This document shows, piece after piece, positions 51,417 through 61,351 of a stretch of DNA of 64,000 nucleotides. This DNA comes from Candidatus Anaerostipes excrementavium. GTDB lineage: Bacteria > Bacillota > Clostridia > Lachnospirales > Lachnospiraceae. The first letter of the stretch is position 1. Each line of letters starts with the position of its first letter. The stretch spans positions 124,001 to 188,000 of the forward strand of contig DXEM01000031.1 in assembly GCA_019114985.1 (NCBI GenBank). The letters are read 5' to 3'. Position numbers and translations under genes: made by a program. The notes under the pieces were generated by a model. That model searched no databases and had not been told where the DNA came from. It saw only the letters and a list, made by a program, of their open reading frames with translations.

Positions 51417-52601
51417 ATGATCAACAAGAAAGAAATGGTTGCGATGCTGCTGGCCGGAGGACAGGGAAGCAGACTATACGCACTAACTCAAAAGAAGGCA
51501 AAACCTGCAGTAGCCTATGGTGGAAAATACAGGATTATAGACTTTCCACTTTCAAACTGCGCAAATTCCGGTATTGATACGGTAGGAGTTTTGACACAGT
51601 ATGAACCGCTGGAGCTGAACTCTTATATTGGAACCGGCGGATCATGGGATTTGGATAGTTTGAATGGCGGAGCCTATGTACTGCCTCCTTATGTACGCGG
51701 AGATTCTGGTGACTGGTACAGTGGAACAGCGGATGCGATCTATCGAAATATTAATTTCGTAGACAACTATGATCCGAAGTATGTCATTGTATTGTCTGGT
51801 GACCAGATCTGCTGCATGGATTATGATAAAATGTTGGCTTATCACAAAGAAAAAGATGCGGACTGTACGATTTCCGTACTGGAAGTAACATATGATGAAG
51901 CCAAACGTTTTGGAATTATGAATACAGATGATGATGACCGCATTTATGAATTTGAAGAAAAACCGGCAGAGCCAAAGAGCACAAAAGCTTCTATGGGAAT
52001 CTACATTTTCAATTGGAAATTGATTCGTCAGTATCTGATTGACGATGCAAATGATCCGGAATCAGAGCACGACTTCGGACACAATATCATTCCGCGTATG
52101 CTGGAAGAAGGAAGAAAGATGTATGCTTACTCCTTCGAAGGATACTGGAGAGATGTAGGAACCATCGACAGCTTATGGGAAGCAAACATGGAATTGCTGG
52201 ATGAGAATCCTCAGTTGGATCTGAATGATGAGAAGATGAAAATCTACACAAGGAACTATGCACTTCCTCCGCATTTCGTTGCAGAAGGAGCTACAGTTAA
52301 GAACTGTGTTCTGGCAGACGGATGCTATATCGAGGGAGATGTTGAGAATTGTGTCATCCATTCAGGCGTTAAAATCGGAAAAGGAAGCGTTGTCAAGAAC
52401 AGCGTAATCATGAAAGACAGCGTTGTCAGAAATGACTGCACGATCAACAAAGCGCTGATCGACGAAGAAGTTGTTGTTGAGCAGGGATGTAAAGTCGGCG
52501 AAGGCAATGCCGTTACAGTCATTGGATATCACAGTGTAGCTTTAGAAAACGCGGTTATTGAAGACGGTGCAATGATTTACCCAGACACCATCTTACACTA
52601 G
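51417..52601 (+). CDS. glgC: Glucose-1-phosphate adenylyltransferase GlgC
   Basis: A 394-residue enzyme making ADP-glucose from glucose 1-phosphate and ATP, the committed step of glycogen synthesis. The catalytic start [16 protein letters not shown]-type motif, [20 protein letters not shown], the GTADAIYRN site and the C-terminal left-handed beta-helix ([18 protein letters not shown]) are present. AGGAGGAG precedes the ATG, 38 bp after glgB. GlgD follows; in Firmicutes GlgC and GlgD form a mixed tetramer. Confidence 0.97.
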   Translation: MINKKEMVAMLLAGGQGSRLYALTQKKAKPAVAYGGKYRIIDFPLSNCANSGIDTVGVLTQYEPLELNSYIGTGGSWDLDSLNGGAYVLPPYVRGDSGDWYSGTADAIYRNINFVDNYDPKYVIVLSGDQICCMDYDKMLAYHKEKDADCTISVLEVTYDEAKRFGIMNTDDDDRIYEFEEKPAEPKSTKASMGIYIFNWKLIRQYLIDDANDPESEHDFGHNIIPRMLEEGRKMYAYSFEGYWRDVGTIDSLWEANMELLDENPQLDLNDEKMKIYTRNYALPPHFVAEGATVKNCVLADGCYIEGDVENCVIHSGVKIGKGSVVKNSVIMKDSVVRNDCTINKALIDEEVVVEQGCKVGEGNAVTVIGYHSVALENAVIEDGAMIYPDTILH

Positions 52602-52613
52602 GAGGATTGAAAT

Positions 52614-53747
52614 ATGGATAATCAGATGTTAGGCATTATCAATGCAGGAGAAGAAAATAGAAGATTACAGGACTTGGTTCGCAAAAGAAGTTTGTCTGCT
52701 GTGCCGGTAGGAGGACGTTATCGTACAATCGATTTCCTTCTGAGCAACATGGTAAATGCAGGAATCAGAAATATCGGAATCCTGACAAGAAGAAATTATG
52801 ATTCTCTTTTGAAACATGTGGGATCCGGAAAGGATTGGGGACTTAACAGGAAACGCGGAGGTTTATACATCTTCCCGCCGTATATTTCAGGAAACTCACC
52901 ATCCGGCGAATATGCAAGTGTTATGGATGGATTAAGAGGAACGGCTGATTTCCTGAAGAATGCAAAAGAGCAGTATGTTCTGCTTGGACGTTCTTATGTT
53001 GTATTCAATGCGGACTTCAATGATATGTTGGATAAACATATCAAATCCGGAGCTGATATCAGTTTGATGTATTTTGATAACACAAATGATCCGACGAATG
53101 TAGATCAGGACGGTGTTTACATGGTAACAGATGATAACGGCCGTGTGACGGATATGTGCTATGCTGAGTCAAAACACAGATCCAATAAGAAGAGCATGGA
53201 TGTTTACATCATGAAAACAAGCCTGCTTCTTGATTTTATCCAGGAAGCAAGTTCTCATAACAAAAAACATTTCTTCTTTGATGTGCTGGTACCGAACTTC
53301 AATCGTCTGCATATTCAGGGATATGAATACAAAGGTTATGTAGGATGCATCACTTCTATGGAAGCATACTATAATACCAATATGGATATGATTAAGAAAG
53401 ATGTATACGAAGAACTGTTCCTGGGTGAGAGAAAGATCTACACAAAAACAGCGGATGGAGCTCCTGCAAAATACGGTGTGAATTCAGAAGTAAGCAACAG
53501 CTTAGTCTGCAGCGGCTGTGAGATTGATGGAAAAGTTGAGAATTCTATTATTTTCCGTGGTTCTAAGATCGCAGAAGGAGCAACCATCAAGAATTCTATT
53601 GTAATGGCGGAAGGTTTTGTCGCTAAGGGAGCAGATATTGACCGTACGATTCTGGATCGTCATGTAAAAGTATATTCTAACGCGCATTTGGCTGGATCTG
53701 CAAGCCATCCGGTCTTCATTCCGAAAGGAGCAAGTGTTAATGAGTAG
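52614..53747 (+). CDS. glgD: GlgD, regulatory homologue of ADP-glucose pyrophosphorylase
   Basis: A 377-residue GlgC paralogue. The nucleotide loop GGxGxRL of GlgC is replaced by NAGEENRRLQDL, so catalysis is probably lost, whereas the fold marks (GGRYRTIDFLLSNMVNAG, GTADFLKN, the beta-helix ENSIIFRGSKI) remain. In Bacillus-type GlgCD the D subunit boosts the activity of GlgC. It starts 12 bp after glgC, and its 3' end overlaps glgA by 8 bp. Confidence 0.95.
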   Translation: MDNQMLGIINAGEENRRLQDLVRKRSLSAVPVGGRYRTIDFLLSNMVNAGIRNIGILTRRNYDSLLKHVGSGKDWGLNRKRGGLYIFPPYISGNSPSGEYASVMDGLRGTADFLKNAKEQYVLLGRSYVVFNADFNDMLDKHIKSGADISLMYFDNTNDPTNVDQDGVYMVTDDNGRVTDMCYAESKHRSNKKSMDVYIMKTSLLLDFIQEASSHNKKHFFFDVLVPNFNRLHIQGYEYKGYVGCITSMEAYYNTNMDMIKKDVYEELFLGERKIYTKTADGAPAKYGVNSEVSNSLVCSGCEIDGKVENSIIFRGSKIAEGATIKNSIVMAEGFVAKGADIDRTILDRHVKVYSNAHLAGSASHPVFIPKGASVNE

Positions 53748-55185
53748 AGATAATAAGCTGAATGTACTGCTGGTAGCAGCAGAATGTGCTCCGTTTGTCA
53801 AACTTGGGGGATTGGCCGACGTTATGGGAACTCTTCCAAAAGAACTGAATCAGATCGGGGCAGATGCCAGGGTCATGATGCCTTTCCACAGCCAGATGAA
53901 GTGGAAATATGCGTCACAGACAAGACATTTAGCTGATTTTTATATCACGTTTAACGGCGGAGATATGTATGTCGGCGTAGAAGAGCTGGTCTACAATGAT
54001 GTCACATACTACTTGATTGATAACGAGGCTGAGTTCGGAGACGCGGTCTATCGCGGCGGTGTCGCAGAAGGTGAGCAGTATGCTTACTTCTGCCGCGCTG
54101 TGATTGAATCACTTGGCCGAATCGGGTTCATTCCGGATGTCATTCACTGCAATGACTGGCAGACGGGTCTGATCCCTATCTTACTGCGTACCCAGTATGG
54201 ACATTGGGAAGTAGGCCGTGCAAAGACAATATTTACAATTCACAATATGATGTATCAGGGCGAATATGCATTCAAACAGTTCCAGCAGTGGGTCGGAATT
54301 GATTCCAAATATGATACGCCGGAGTTTATGCATAACTATGAATGCGCAAGCTTTATGAAAGCAGCATTAGTGTTTGCAGATCGTTTGAGTACTGTTAGCC
54401 CGACTTATGCGAACGAGATCAGAGATCCCGCATTCGCATACCGCCAGGAAGGCATTTTGAATGCCAGAGCGGGAGATACCTGGGGTATCTTAAACGGAAT
54501 GAATACAGAGGAGTTTGATCCGGAGACGGATCCTTTGATTCCGTATCATTTCAACAAAGATGATCTCTCAGGAAAGAAGAAGAATAAGATGGAATTGATC
54601 CAGAGACTGGGATTGTCCATCACACCGGGAGTTCCGATTATCGGAATGGTAACCCGTCTGACCGAGCAGAAAGGTCTGGATCTGGTAAAATATATGCTGG
54701 ATGAGATTATCTGTACGGAAGATGTGGCGGTTGTGATTCTTGGTACAGGAGACCAGGAATACGAAGATTTCTTCCGTTATATGGAAGGAAAATATAAGGG
54801 CAGAGTATGCTCCTATATCGCATATGACAATGCGATTGCACATTTGATATATGCAGGAAGTGATTTATTCCTGATGCCATCTAAATTTGAACCGTGTGGA
54901 ATTTCTCAGATGATCGCGCTGCGTTATGGAACGCTTCCGATTGTCCGTGAGACAGGGGGATTAAGAGACACGGTACAGAGTTACAACGAGTTTGAAGATA
55001 CTGGAAATGGTTTCTCTTTTGCAAATTACAATGCACACGAGATGCTCAATACAATCCGCTATGCTTTAAGAACTCTGCACAGTCCAAAGAGAAAGCACGG
55101 ACTGATTGTCAGAGCAATGGAATCTGACAATAGTTTTGCAAACTCTGCGAAAAAATATATGGAAATGTATCAAAGCATTCTATAG
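53740..55185 (+). CDS. glgA: Glycogen synthase GlgA
   Basis: A 481-residue GT5 enzyme that elongates alpha-1,4-glucan from ADP-glucose. APFVKLGGLADVMGTLPKEL contains the KxGGL ADP-glucose loop, and FEPCGISQMIALRYGT with RETGGLRDTV forms the C-terminal nucleotide site. The start at 53740 lies inside the end of glgD, 9 bp after AAAGGAG, giving an 8-bp overlap and coupled translation. Confidence 0.97.
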   Translation: MSRDNKLNVLLVAAECAPFVKLGGLADVMGTLPKELNQIGADARVMMPFHSQMKWKYASQTRHLADFYITFNGGDMYVGVEELVYNDVTYYLIDNEAEFGDAVYRGGVAEGEQYAYFCRAVIESLGRIGFIPDVIHCNDWQTGLIPILLRTQYGHWEVGRAKTIFTIHNMMYQGEYAFKQFQQWVGIDSKYDTPEFMHNYECASFMKAALVFADRLSTVSPTYANEIRDPAFAYRQEGILNARAGDTWGILNGMNTEEFDPETDPLIPYHFNKDDLSGKKKNKMELIQRLGLSITPGVPIIGMVTRLTEQKGLDLVKYMLDEIICTEDVAVVILGTGDQEYEDFFRYMEGKYKGRVCSYIAYDNAIAHLIYAGSDLFLMPSKFEPCGISQMIALRYGTLPIVRETGGLRDTVQSYNEFEDTGNGFSFANYNAHEMLNTIRYALRTLHSPKRKHGLIVRAMESDNSFANSAKKYMEMYQSIL

Positions 55186-55210
55186 CTGAAATTTGAAAGG
55201 AGAACAGAGG

Positions 55211-57661
55211 ATGAAAGCAGTTAGTAGCAATAAGGTGAAAGACATCATTACGAAGATAGAAAATAAGCTGATTAATACCTTAGGTACTACTTTAGAAGAT
55301 GCTACCAATGATGATATTTATAAGGCTGCTGCCGGATGCATTCGTGATGATATTATGACGAAGTGGGCGGCAGGCCGTAAGAAGGTCGATGACAAAGGAG
55401 CCAAGAGATTATATTATATGTCTGCAGAGTTCCTGATGGGACGCGCGTTTTCCAATAATCTGATCAACGCGGGAATCTACGAGGATTACAGACAGGCATT
55501 TGAACGTATGGGGATCGATTTCGATGTCATTACGGATGAAGAACAAGACGCCGGTCTTGGAAATGGAGGTCTGGGAAGACTTGCCGCATGTTTCTTAGAT
55601 TCTTTGGCAACTTTAGATCTTCCTGTCATGGGATGTGGTATCCGCTATGAGTTCGGCCTCTTTAAACAGAAGATTATTGATGGAACTCAGATTGAGGTAG
55701 AAGACGACTGGCTCCGTGAAGGAAACGTATGGGAAGTCGAGCGTCCGGAATTAAGTGTCGAGGTTCATTTCAATGGATACATTGAAGAGCATTGGACAGA
55801 GGAAGGATTAAAGATCGAACATAAAGATTACAACACGGTAATCGCCGTACCTTATGATGTGCCAGTGATTGGCTATAAGAGTCATACACCGGCAACTTTA
55901 AGATTATGGAGCGCAAGAAGCAAACAGCGTTTTGACTTCCATTCTTTCAATGAAGGAATTTATGAGAAAGCAATGGCAGATCAGGCATTTGCGGAAGTTA
56001 TTTCAAAAGTACTTTATCCGGCAGATGACCATATGCAGGGCAAGATGCTTCGTTTAAAACAGTTCTATTTCCTGACATCCGCTACAATGCAGTTAGCTGT
56101 AAAGGATCACAAAGAAAGAAGAGGAGATCTTCATACGCTTCCTGACTATGCGGTTGTTCAGATCAATGATACTCATCCGACTTTGGCAATTCCGGAGCTG
56201 ATGAGAATCTTGATGGATGAAGAAGGATTTGGCTGGGATGAAGCTTATGATATTGTAAGCAAGATCTTTAATTACACGAACCATACAATCATGTCCGAAG
56301 CTTTGGAATGCTGGGATGAAAATATGTTCAAGCTCCTGCTGCCTCGAATTTATCAGATCATCTGTGTTCTGAATGAGAAATACTGCAGCAAACTTCGTAC
56401 CTATTATGGAAACGACGAAGGCAAGATTGCATATATGTCTATCATTGGAAATAATCAGATCCGTATGGCCAACCTCTGTATTGCGGTTTGCCGCAGAGTC
56501 AATGGAGTATCACAGCTGCATGGGGATATTTTGAAAGAACAATTATTCCATGATTCTTATAACCTGTATCCTCAGAAATATTTGGCGATTACAAACGGAA
56601 TCACCCACAGAAGATGGTTTGCTTTGGCGAATCCAGAGCTTTGCAAGTTGGTTCAGAGCCATGTAAAAGGTGATATTCTCAAAGATTACAATCTGTTTGA
56701 AAAGATCCTTCCGCTGAAGGATGATAAAACATTCTGTAAAAAATATGACGAGATCAAGCAGCAGAACAAGGTTCGTTTTGCAAAATATTTAGAGAAGAAA
56801 CAGGGAATTAAGATTAATCCGAATTCCATTTTCGATGTTCAGTGTAAGAGGCTTCATGAGTACAAACGTCAGCTGCTCAAATGTCTGCATATCATTTATA
56901 TGTATCAGCAGCTGAAGAAAAATCCAGACTTTATTACAACGCCGATCACCTTTATTTTCGGCGCAAAAGCTGCACCGGGTTATGCACGCGCGAAAGACAT
57001 TATTCGTCTGATCAATTCCATCGGAGATATGGTTAACAGCGATCCTGCAGTAAAAGATAAGATGCAGGTTGTATTTGTAGAAAACTATTCTGTATCTGTT
57101 GCAGAGATGTTAATTCCGGCTGCGGATATCAGCGAACAGCTTTCCACAGCAGGATTAGAAGCTTCCGGAACAGGAAATATGAAGTTTATGATGAATGGTG
57201 CCTTAACGCTGGGCACAATGGACGGAGCAAACGTTGAGATTCATGACGTGGTAGGTCCGGAAAATATCTTTATCTTCGGAGCCAGGGTAGATGAAATCAA
57301 CAACATGAAACGTTATCATACTTACAATCCTGGTACTGTATTTGAGAAGAGTCCGAATATCAGAGATATCTGCAACTGCCTGATTGACGGAGACCTTCCG
57401 AGAGTCGGCAAGAGAAAATATTCTGATTTATATCAGTCACTGTTGTTCGGTGAGTACGGACAGCCGGATCAGTACTTTGTATTGTACGATCTGCCTTCTT
57501 ATATCGAAGAGTTTGAGAAAGTATACGATACGTATGTAAATCATCATGATAAATGGGTGCAGATGGCTGTTGTTAATACAGCAAAATCCGGATTCTTCTG
57601 CTCCGATCGAACAATCAATGAATATAATGAGAAGATCTGGCATTTGAAACCTGTAAAATAA
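55211..57661 (+). CDS. glgP: Glycogen phosphorylase GlgP
   Basis: An 816-residue GT35 enzyme that releases glucose 1-phosphate from glycogen. LGNGGLGRLAACFLDSLATL is at the N-terminal half, and the pyridoxal-phosphate lysine is Lys658 in EASGTGNMKFMMNGALTLGT. I start at 55211, 9 bp after AAAGGAG; a TTG further up lies before that site. Having synthesis and breakdown in one operon is common in Clostridia. The hairpin at 57734, inside the next gene, may end most transcripts after glgP. Confidence 0.97.
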   Translation: MKAVSSNKVKDIITKIENKLINTLGTTLEDATNDDIYKAAAGCIRDDIMTKWAAGRKKVDDKGAKRLYYMSAEFLMGRAFSNNLINAGIYEDYRQAFERMGIDFDVITDEEQDAGLGNGGLGRLAACFLDSLATLDLPVMGCGIRYEFGLFKQKIIDGTQIEVEDDWLREGNVWEVERPELSVEVHFNGYIEEHWTEEGLKIEHKDYNTVIAVPYDVPVIGYKSHTPATLRLWSARSKQRFDFHSFNEGIYEKAMADQAFAEVISKVLYPADDHMQGKMLRLKQFYFLTSATMQLAVKDHKERRGDLHTLPDYAVVQINDTHPTLAIPELMRILMDEEGFGWDEAYDIVSKIFNYTNHTIMSEALECWDENMFKLLLPRIYQIICVLNEKYCSKLRTYYGNDEGKIAYMSIIGNNQIRMANLCIAVCRRVNGVSQLHGDILKEQLFHDSYNLYPQKYLAITNGITHRRWFALANPELCKLVQSHVKGDILKDYNLFEKILPLKDDKTFCKKYDEIKQQNKVRFAKYLEKKQGIKINPNSIFDVQCKRLHEYKRQLLKCLHIIYMYQQLKKNPDFITTPITFIFGAKAAPGYARAKDIIRLINSIGDMVNSDPAVKDKMQVVFVENYSVSVAEMLIPAADISEQLSTAGLEASGTGNMKFMMNGALTLGTMDGANVEIHDVVGPENIFIFGARVDEINNMKRYHTYNPGTVFEKSPNIRDICNCLIDGDLPRVGKRKYSDLYQSLLFGEYGQPDQYFVLYDLPSYIEEFEKVYDTYVNHHDKWVQMAVVNTAKSGFFCSDRTINEYNEKIWHLKPVK

Positions 57662-57681
57662 GAAAAGTTAGAGATGAGACT

Positions 57682-59607
57682 ATGATTCACAATGCTTCGA
57701 TAGAAAAATACAGAACTCCCATCGGTGCAGTACAAAAAGGCGAAGAAATTACACTTCGCCTTTTTGGCATGCCGGAGAAAACGACCGGCGCAGAAATTGT
57801 ATTGTACGGAGAAGATTTTCATCGGGAATATGGAATGAAGAAACAGGGAGATGTCTGTGAGAGAACAATTTTAATGCCGGATAAGGCAGGCGTCGTCTGG
57901 TATTATTTCCGTATTTGGGAAGACAGCCATTGTTATTTTTATGGCGCCAGACCAGGCCGCAGCCAGGGAGAAGGCGCTGCGGTAGGAGATACTCCGGAAA
58001 GTTTTCAGATTACTGTTTATGAAAAAGGTTTTGATACACCTCGCTGGATGTCCAGAGGTATCATGTATCAGATTTTTCCGGATCGATTTTGTAAGGGAAA
58101 TCCTCAAAATGTGAAACGAGGGGAAATGCATCACAAAAGGATGGGACGAGATGTCTACATCCATGAAGAATGGGAAGAACGGCCTTTATTCGGGCCGCTT
58201 CCGGGAAAACAGTTTTATGATCCATGCGATTATTTTGGCGGAGATTTAGAAGGTATTATCTCCAAATTAGATGAATTAAAGCAGCTGGGCGTTACCTGTA
58301 TCTATTTAAATCCGATTGGAGAGGCTGCGTCCAATCACCGTTATAATACTTCCGATTACAAAAAAGTAGATCCGTTCCTTGGCACCAACGAAGATTTTAA
58401 AAGACTTTGTAAGATTGCAAGGGAAAAGCGGATTCATATCATTTTGGATGGGGTGTATTCTCATACGGGAGATGACAGCGTCTACTTCAACAAGAAAGAA
58501 AATTATCCTGGAAAAGGGGCTTGGCAGGGTCCTGAGTCACCGTATTATGATTGGTATCATTTTGATGAAGATGGAAATTACGACAGTTGGTGGGGATTTC
58601 AGTCTCTGCCGGAAGTTGATGAGATGAATGAAAAATTTGTCAATTATATTATCACAGGACAAAATTCTGTGATTAAACATTGGCTTTCTTTGGGAGCGTC
58701 TGGTTTCCGTCTGGATGTTGCCGATGAACTTCCGGATGAATTCATATTTACCATGCGAAAAACTTTAAAGAGCATGTTCAAAAATTATGCTCTGATTGGT
58801 GAAGTCTGGGAGGATGCGACGACCAAAGAAAGTTATGGAATGAAACGAAAGTACGCACTTGGCGGCGGTTTGGACAGTACGATGAATTATCCATTTAAAG
58901 TCAATGTGGCAAATTATCTGCTTGGTCACAAAAATGCCTATGGCATGCAGGAGTTTTTGCTGGAGCAGCAATGTAATTATCCAAAGCCGCTCTATTATGC
59001 GGTTATGAATCTTTTATCATCCCATGATATTGCGAGGATCCGAACCACATTGGCTACCGGTATGAACGAGACAATGCCTTCCAGAGAGGCACAGGCCGAC
59101 TATGTGATTACAAGCAAAATGGATCGGAAAGGGGCAAGGCTGTCCAGATTGGCTATGGCGATTCAGTTTTTTGTTCCGGGAATGCCTTCCATATATTACG
59201 GTGATGAATATGGGATGCATGGGTTCATGGATCCTTTCAATCGAGGAACTTTCTGGAAAAATGATGAGAAGATCTATCAGGAATTAAAAACCATAACTCG
59301 TTTGAGAAGCAGAGAAAAAGCTTTGCAGACGGGGCATGCAATGTATTTTGCAGTCAATGAAAATGTGCTTGCGATTCTTCGCTTTTTGGCAGATGGAAAG
59401 GATGCGTTTGGGGAAAAAGGAGAAGATAAGGCATTCTTGATGCTGGTAAATCCGACTTCAAAAGAAGAACGGGCAGCATTTGATTTAAGAACAAGAAAAG
59501 AGGGTGTCGCAGAGAAAGAGCATCAGGCTTTGATCCGTCATATATCTGATCCGGTTGTTCATGAGATATTGGCGCCGTTTGATTATAAAATTCTGGAACT
59601 GAAATGA
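57682..59607 (+). CDS. GH13 alpha-glucosidase/neopullulanase-like enzyme
   Basis: A 641-residue glycoside hydrolase. The N-terminal beta domain (about 1-125, CBM34-like) is followed by a GH13 barrel with RGIMYQIFPDRFC, the YLNPIGEAASNHRYNT region, nucleophile Asp345 (GFRLDVAD), acid Glu374 (LIGEVWEDA) and Asp449 (SSHDIAR). Lack of a signal peptide points to action on intracellular glycogen or maltodextrin. Its ribosome site is weak (GAGATGAG). A perfect terminator-like hairpin lies in codons 18-28, so expression may be limited. It starts 20 bp after glgP. Confidence 0.92.
   Translation: MIHNASIEKYRTPIGAVQKGEEITLRLFGMPEKTTGAEIVLYGEDFHREYGMKKQGDVCERTILMPDKAGVVWYYFRIWEDSHCYFYGARPGRSQGEGAAVGDTPESFQITVYEKGFDTPRWMSRGIMYQIFPDRFCKGNPQNVKRGEMHHKRMGRDVYIHEEWEERPLFGPLPGKQFYDPCDYFGGDLEGIISKLDELKQLGVTCIYLNPIGEAASNHRYNTSDYKKVDPFLGTNEDFKRLCKIAREKRIHIILDGVYSHTGDDSVYFNKKENYPGKGAWQGPESPYYDWYHFDEDGNYDSWWGFQSLPEVDEMNEKFVNYIITGQNSVIKHWLSLGASGFRLDVADELPDEFIFTMRKTLKSMFKNYALIGEVWEDATTKESYGMKRKYALGGGLDSTMNYPFKVNVANYLLGHKNAYGMQEFLLEQQCNYPKPLYYAVMNLLSSHDIARIRTTLATGMNETMPSREAQADYVITSKMDRKGARLSRLAMAIQFFVPGMPSIYYGDEYGMHGFMDPFNRGTFWKNDEKIYQELKTITRLRSREKALQTGHAMYFAVNENVLAILRFLADGKDAFGEKGEDKAFLMLVNPTSKEERAAFDLRTRKEGVAEKEHQALIRHISDPVVHEILAPFDYKILELK
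57734..57765 (+). terminator. Terminator-like hairpin inside the 5' end of the GH13 gene
   Basis: AAAAAGGCGAAG (57734-57745) pairs perfectly with CTTCGCCTTTTT (57754-57765) around the 8-nt loop AAATTACA. The 3' arm ends in five U, as in intrinsic terminators. It lies 73 bp after glgP and within codons 18-28 of the GH13 frame, whose encoded GAVQKGEEITLRL is normal for the family. Confidence 0.6.
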
Positions 59608-59641
59608 GCATGGCATCAAAATAAGGAAAAGGAGAAATAGG

Positions 59642-60769
59642 ATGGAGAAAATACAAAAGGCAGAAAAGCACTATGATTATCTGCTGGTAGGTGCGGGTTT
59701 GTTCAATGGGATCATTGCCCATGAGGCGGCCAAGCAGGGAAAAAGCTGTCTTGTTGTGGAGAAAAGAGCTGTTTTGGGAGGCAATATCCACTGCAGGGAA
59801 GTAGAAGGGATTATGGTGCATGAGTATGGAGCGCATATTTTCCATACAAGCAGCCGAGAGGTGTGGGACTATGTAAATGAATTAGCAGAATTCAATCATT
59901 ATATAAACTGTCCGGTGGCTAATTATCATGGAGAAATCTACAATCTGCCGTTTAATATGAATACTTTCAGCAAAATGTGGGGGATTCAGACACCGCAGGA
60001 AGCGAAAGAAATCATCGAAAGCCAGAGAAAGGCAATCACCGGAGAACCAAGGAATCTGGAAGAACAGGCGATCTCTCTGGTCGGAACCGATGTCTATGAA
60101 AAATTAGTCAAAGGTTATACGATGAAGCAGTGGGGAAGAGAATGTAAGGATCTTCCGGCCTCTATTATCAAAAGGCTGCCGGTCCGCTATATTTATGATA
60201 ATAACTATTTTAATGATCCGTTCCAGGGAATTCCGAAAGGCGGATACAATGTTTTGATCGATAAGCTTTATGAGCAGTGTGACGTTATGCTGGAAACGGA
60301 TTTCCTGGAGCATAAAGACGAACTGATGAAAACAGCGGATCAGGTCATCTATACAGGAACCATTGATTCTTATTTTGATTTCTGCTTTGGAAAATTAGAA
60401 TACCGCAGCCTCAAGTTTGAGCATGAACTTTTGGAGGAAGAAAATCATCAAGGAGTTGCGGTGATGAACTATACAGATAGTGAGACGCCGTTTACAAGAA
60501 AGATCGAGCATAAACATTTTGAGTTCGGTACACAGGAAAAAACCGTAGTTTCCAAAGAATACTCCGTAGAGTGGACTGATGGAATGGAACCATATTATCC
60601 GGTCAATGATGAGAAGAACAGCAGTCTCTACGCCAAATATAAAGAATTGGGCGATAAGGAAGAAAAAGTATTTTTCGGCGGCCGGCTCGGAGAATACAAA
60701 TATTATGATATGGACAAAGTCATTGAGTCTGCTTTAAAAGCTTGGAAAGAAATATTACAAAACAGATAA
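59642..60769 (+). CDS. glf: UDP-galactopyranose mutase
   Basis: A 375-residue flavoenzyme interconverting UDP-galactopyranose and UDP-galactofuranose for cell-surface glycans. The FAD-binding start DYLLVGAGLFNGIIAHEA and VVEKRAVLGGNIH are clear; HEYGAHIFHTSSREVWDYV, YTMKQWGREC and RLPVRYIYDNNYFND are family marks. GAAATAGG precedes the ATG. It lies 34 bp after the GH13 gene. It is unrelated to glycogen metabolism except through sugar nucleotides. Confidence 0.95.
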   Translation: MEKIQKAEKHYDYLLVGAGLFNGIIAHEAAKQGKSCLVVEKRAVLGGNIHCREVEGIMVHEYGAHIFHTSSREVWDYVNELAEFNHYINCPVANYHGEIYNLPFNMNTFSKMWGIQTPQEAKEIIESQRKAITGEPRNLEEQAISLVGTDVYEKLVKGYTMKQWGRECKDLPASIIKRLPVRYIYDNNYFNDPFQGIPKGGYNVLIDKLYEQCDVMLETDFLEHKDELMKTADQVIYTGTIDSYFDFCFGKLEYRSLKFEHELLEEENHQGVAVMNYTDSETPFTRKIEHKHFEFGTQEKTVVSKEYSVEWTDGMEPYYPVNDEKNSSLYAKYKELGDKEEKVFFGGRLGEYKYYDMDKVIESALKAWKEILQNR

Positions 60770-60772
60770 AGA

Positions 60773-60820
60773 GAAAAGCATCTAGGGATTTGATTGAAAT
60801 CAGGTCCTTAGATGCTTTTC
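60773..60820. terminator. Terminator between glf and the zinc-ribbon gene
   Basis: GAAAAGCATCTAGGGA (60773-60788) pairs with TCCTTAGATGCTTTTC (60805-60820), 16 bp with one mismatch. The T-run on the + strand is short (CTTTTCGGTTTT), but A-rich flanks allow function on both strands. Confidence 0.75.
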
Positions 60821-60851
60821 GGTTTTAGGAGAGCGAAATCCTTCGGAAAGG

Positions 60852-61172
60852 CTATTCGATACCGTCTCGCTGCAGAGCACAGTCACAGCAAAGGATCAGA
60901 TCATCCCATGAACTTCTGAGAGAATAAGAATCCCCATCTTCCAAATGGCTTGCATATTCCATGCTGTCTTTGCCGAGATCAAAATCTTTGCCGCACATTT
61001 CACAGGCAGCGGTATATATACCGGAACCGCCGCCTTCGATTTCATCGATCACGCAGTCGCAGCACAGAGGCATTGTCAGGTTTTCGTAAGACAAGCGTTC
61101 AAATGCAGATTCAAAAACTTCTTTGGTGTCATCCGGAGAAAATTCAATACCGCAGAGTGCACATTGTTCCAT
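60852..61172 (-). CDS. Small protein with two cysteine-pair (zinc-ribbon-like) units
   Basis: A 106-residue acidic protein built as a tandem repeat. Residues 1-45 contain CALCGIEF and later CCDCVIDE, and residues 50-103 contain CEMCGKDF and CCDCALQ, so each half has the CxxC...CCxC layout of a zinc ribbon. It probably arose by internal duplication. No named family is recognised; protein or nucleic acid binding is possible. It is a single gene with a palindromic promoter region upstream. Confidence 0.6.
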   Translation of the reverse strand: MEQCALCGIEFSPDDTKEVFESAFERLSYENLTMPLCCDCVIDEIEGGGSGIYTAACEMCGKDFDLGKDSMEYASHLEDGDSYSLRSSWDDLILCCDCALQRDGIE

Positions 61173-61200
61173 AAAAAACTCCTTTCAGATTGGTGAAAAA

Positions 61201-61224
61201 ATATATGTTTATTATAACATATAT
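61201..61224 (-). promoter_or_regulatory. Promoter -10 of the zinc-ribbon gene within a perfect 9-bp dyad
   Basis: ATATATGTT-TATTAT-AACATATAT is a perfect inverted repeat; its centre contains TATAAT on the minus strand (61211-61216). No good -35 is visible. The symmetric element over the -10 suggests a repressor site. Confidence 0.45.
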
Positions 61225-61270
61225 GGAGAAAAAGAAATAGGAAAAAACGTTGGAAAAGCTTAAGAAGAAC

Positions 61271-61299
61271 TTGAAGCCAAAGAATTTGCCGTGTATAAT
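61271..61299 (+). promoter_or_regulatory. Predicted promoter of miaB-mutS
   Basis: TTGAAG (61271-61276), 17-bp spacer, perfect TATAAT (61294-61299), 53 bp before the miaB ATG. Confidence 0.7.
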
Positions 61300-61351
61300 A
61301 AAATCTGTATGTCCAAATGAAAGATAATTACAATTTAGGAGATAGAAATCA

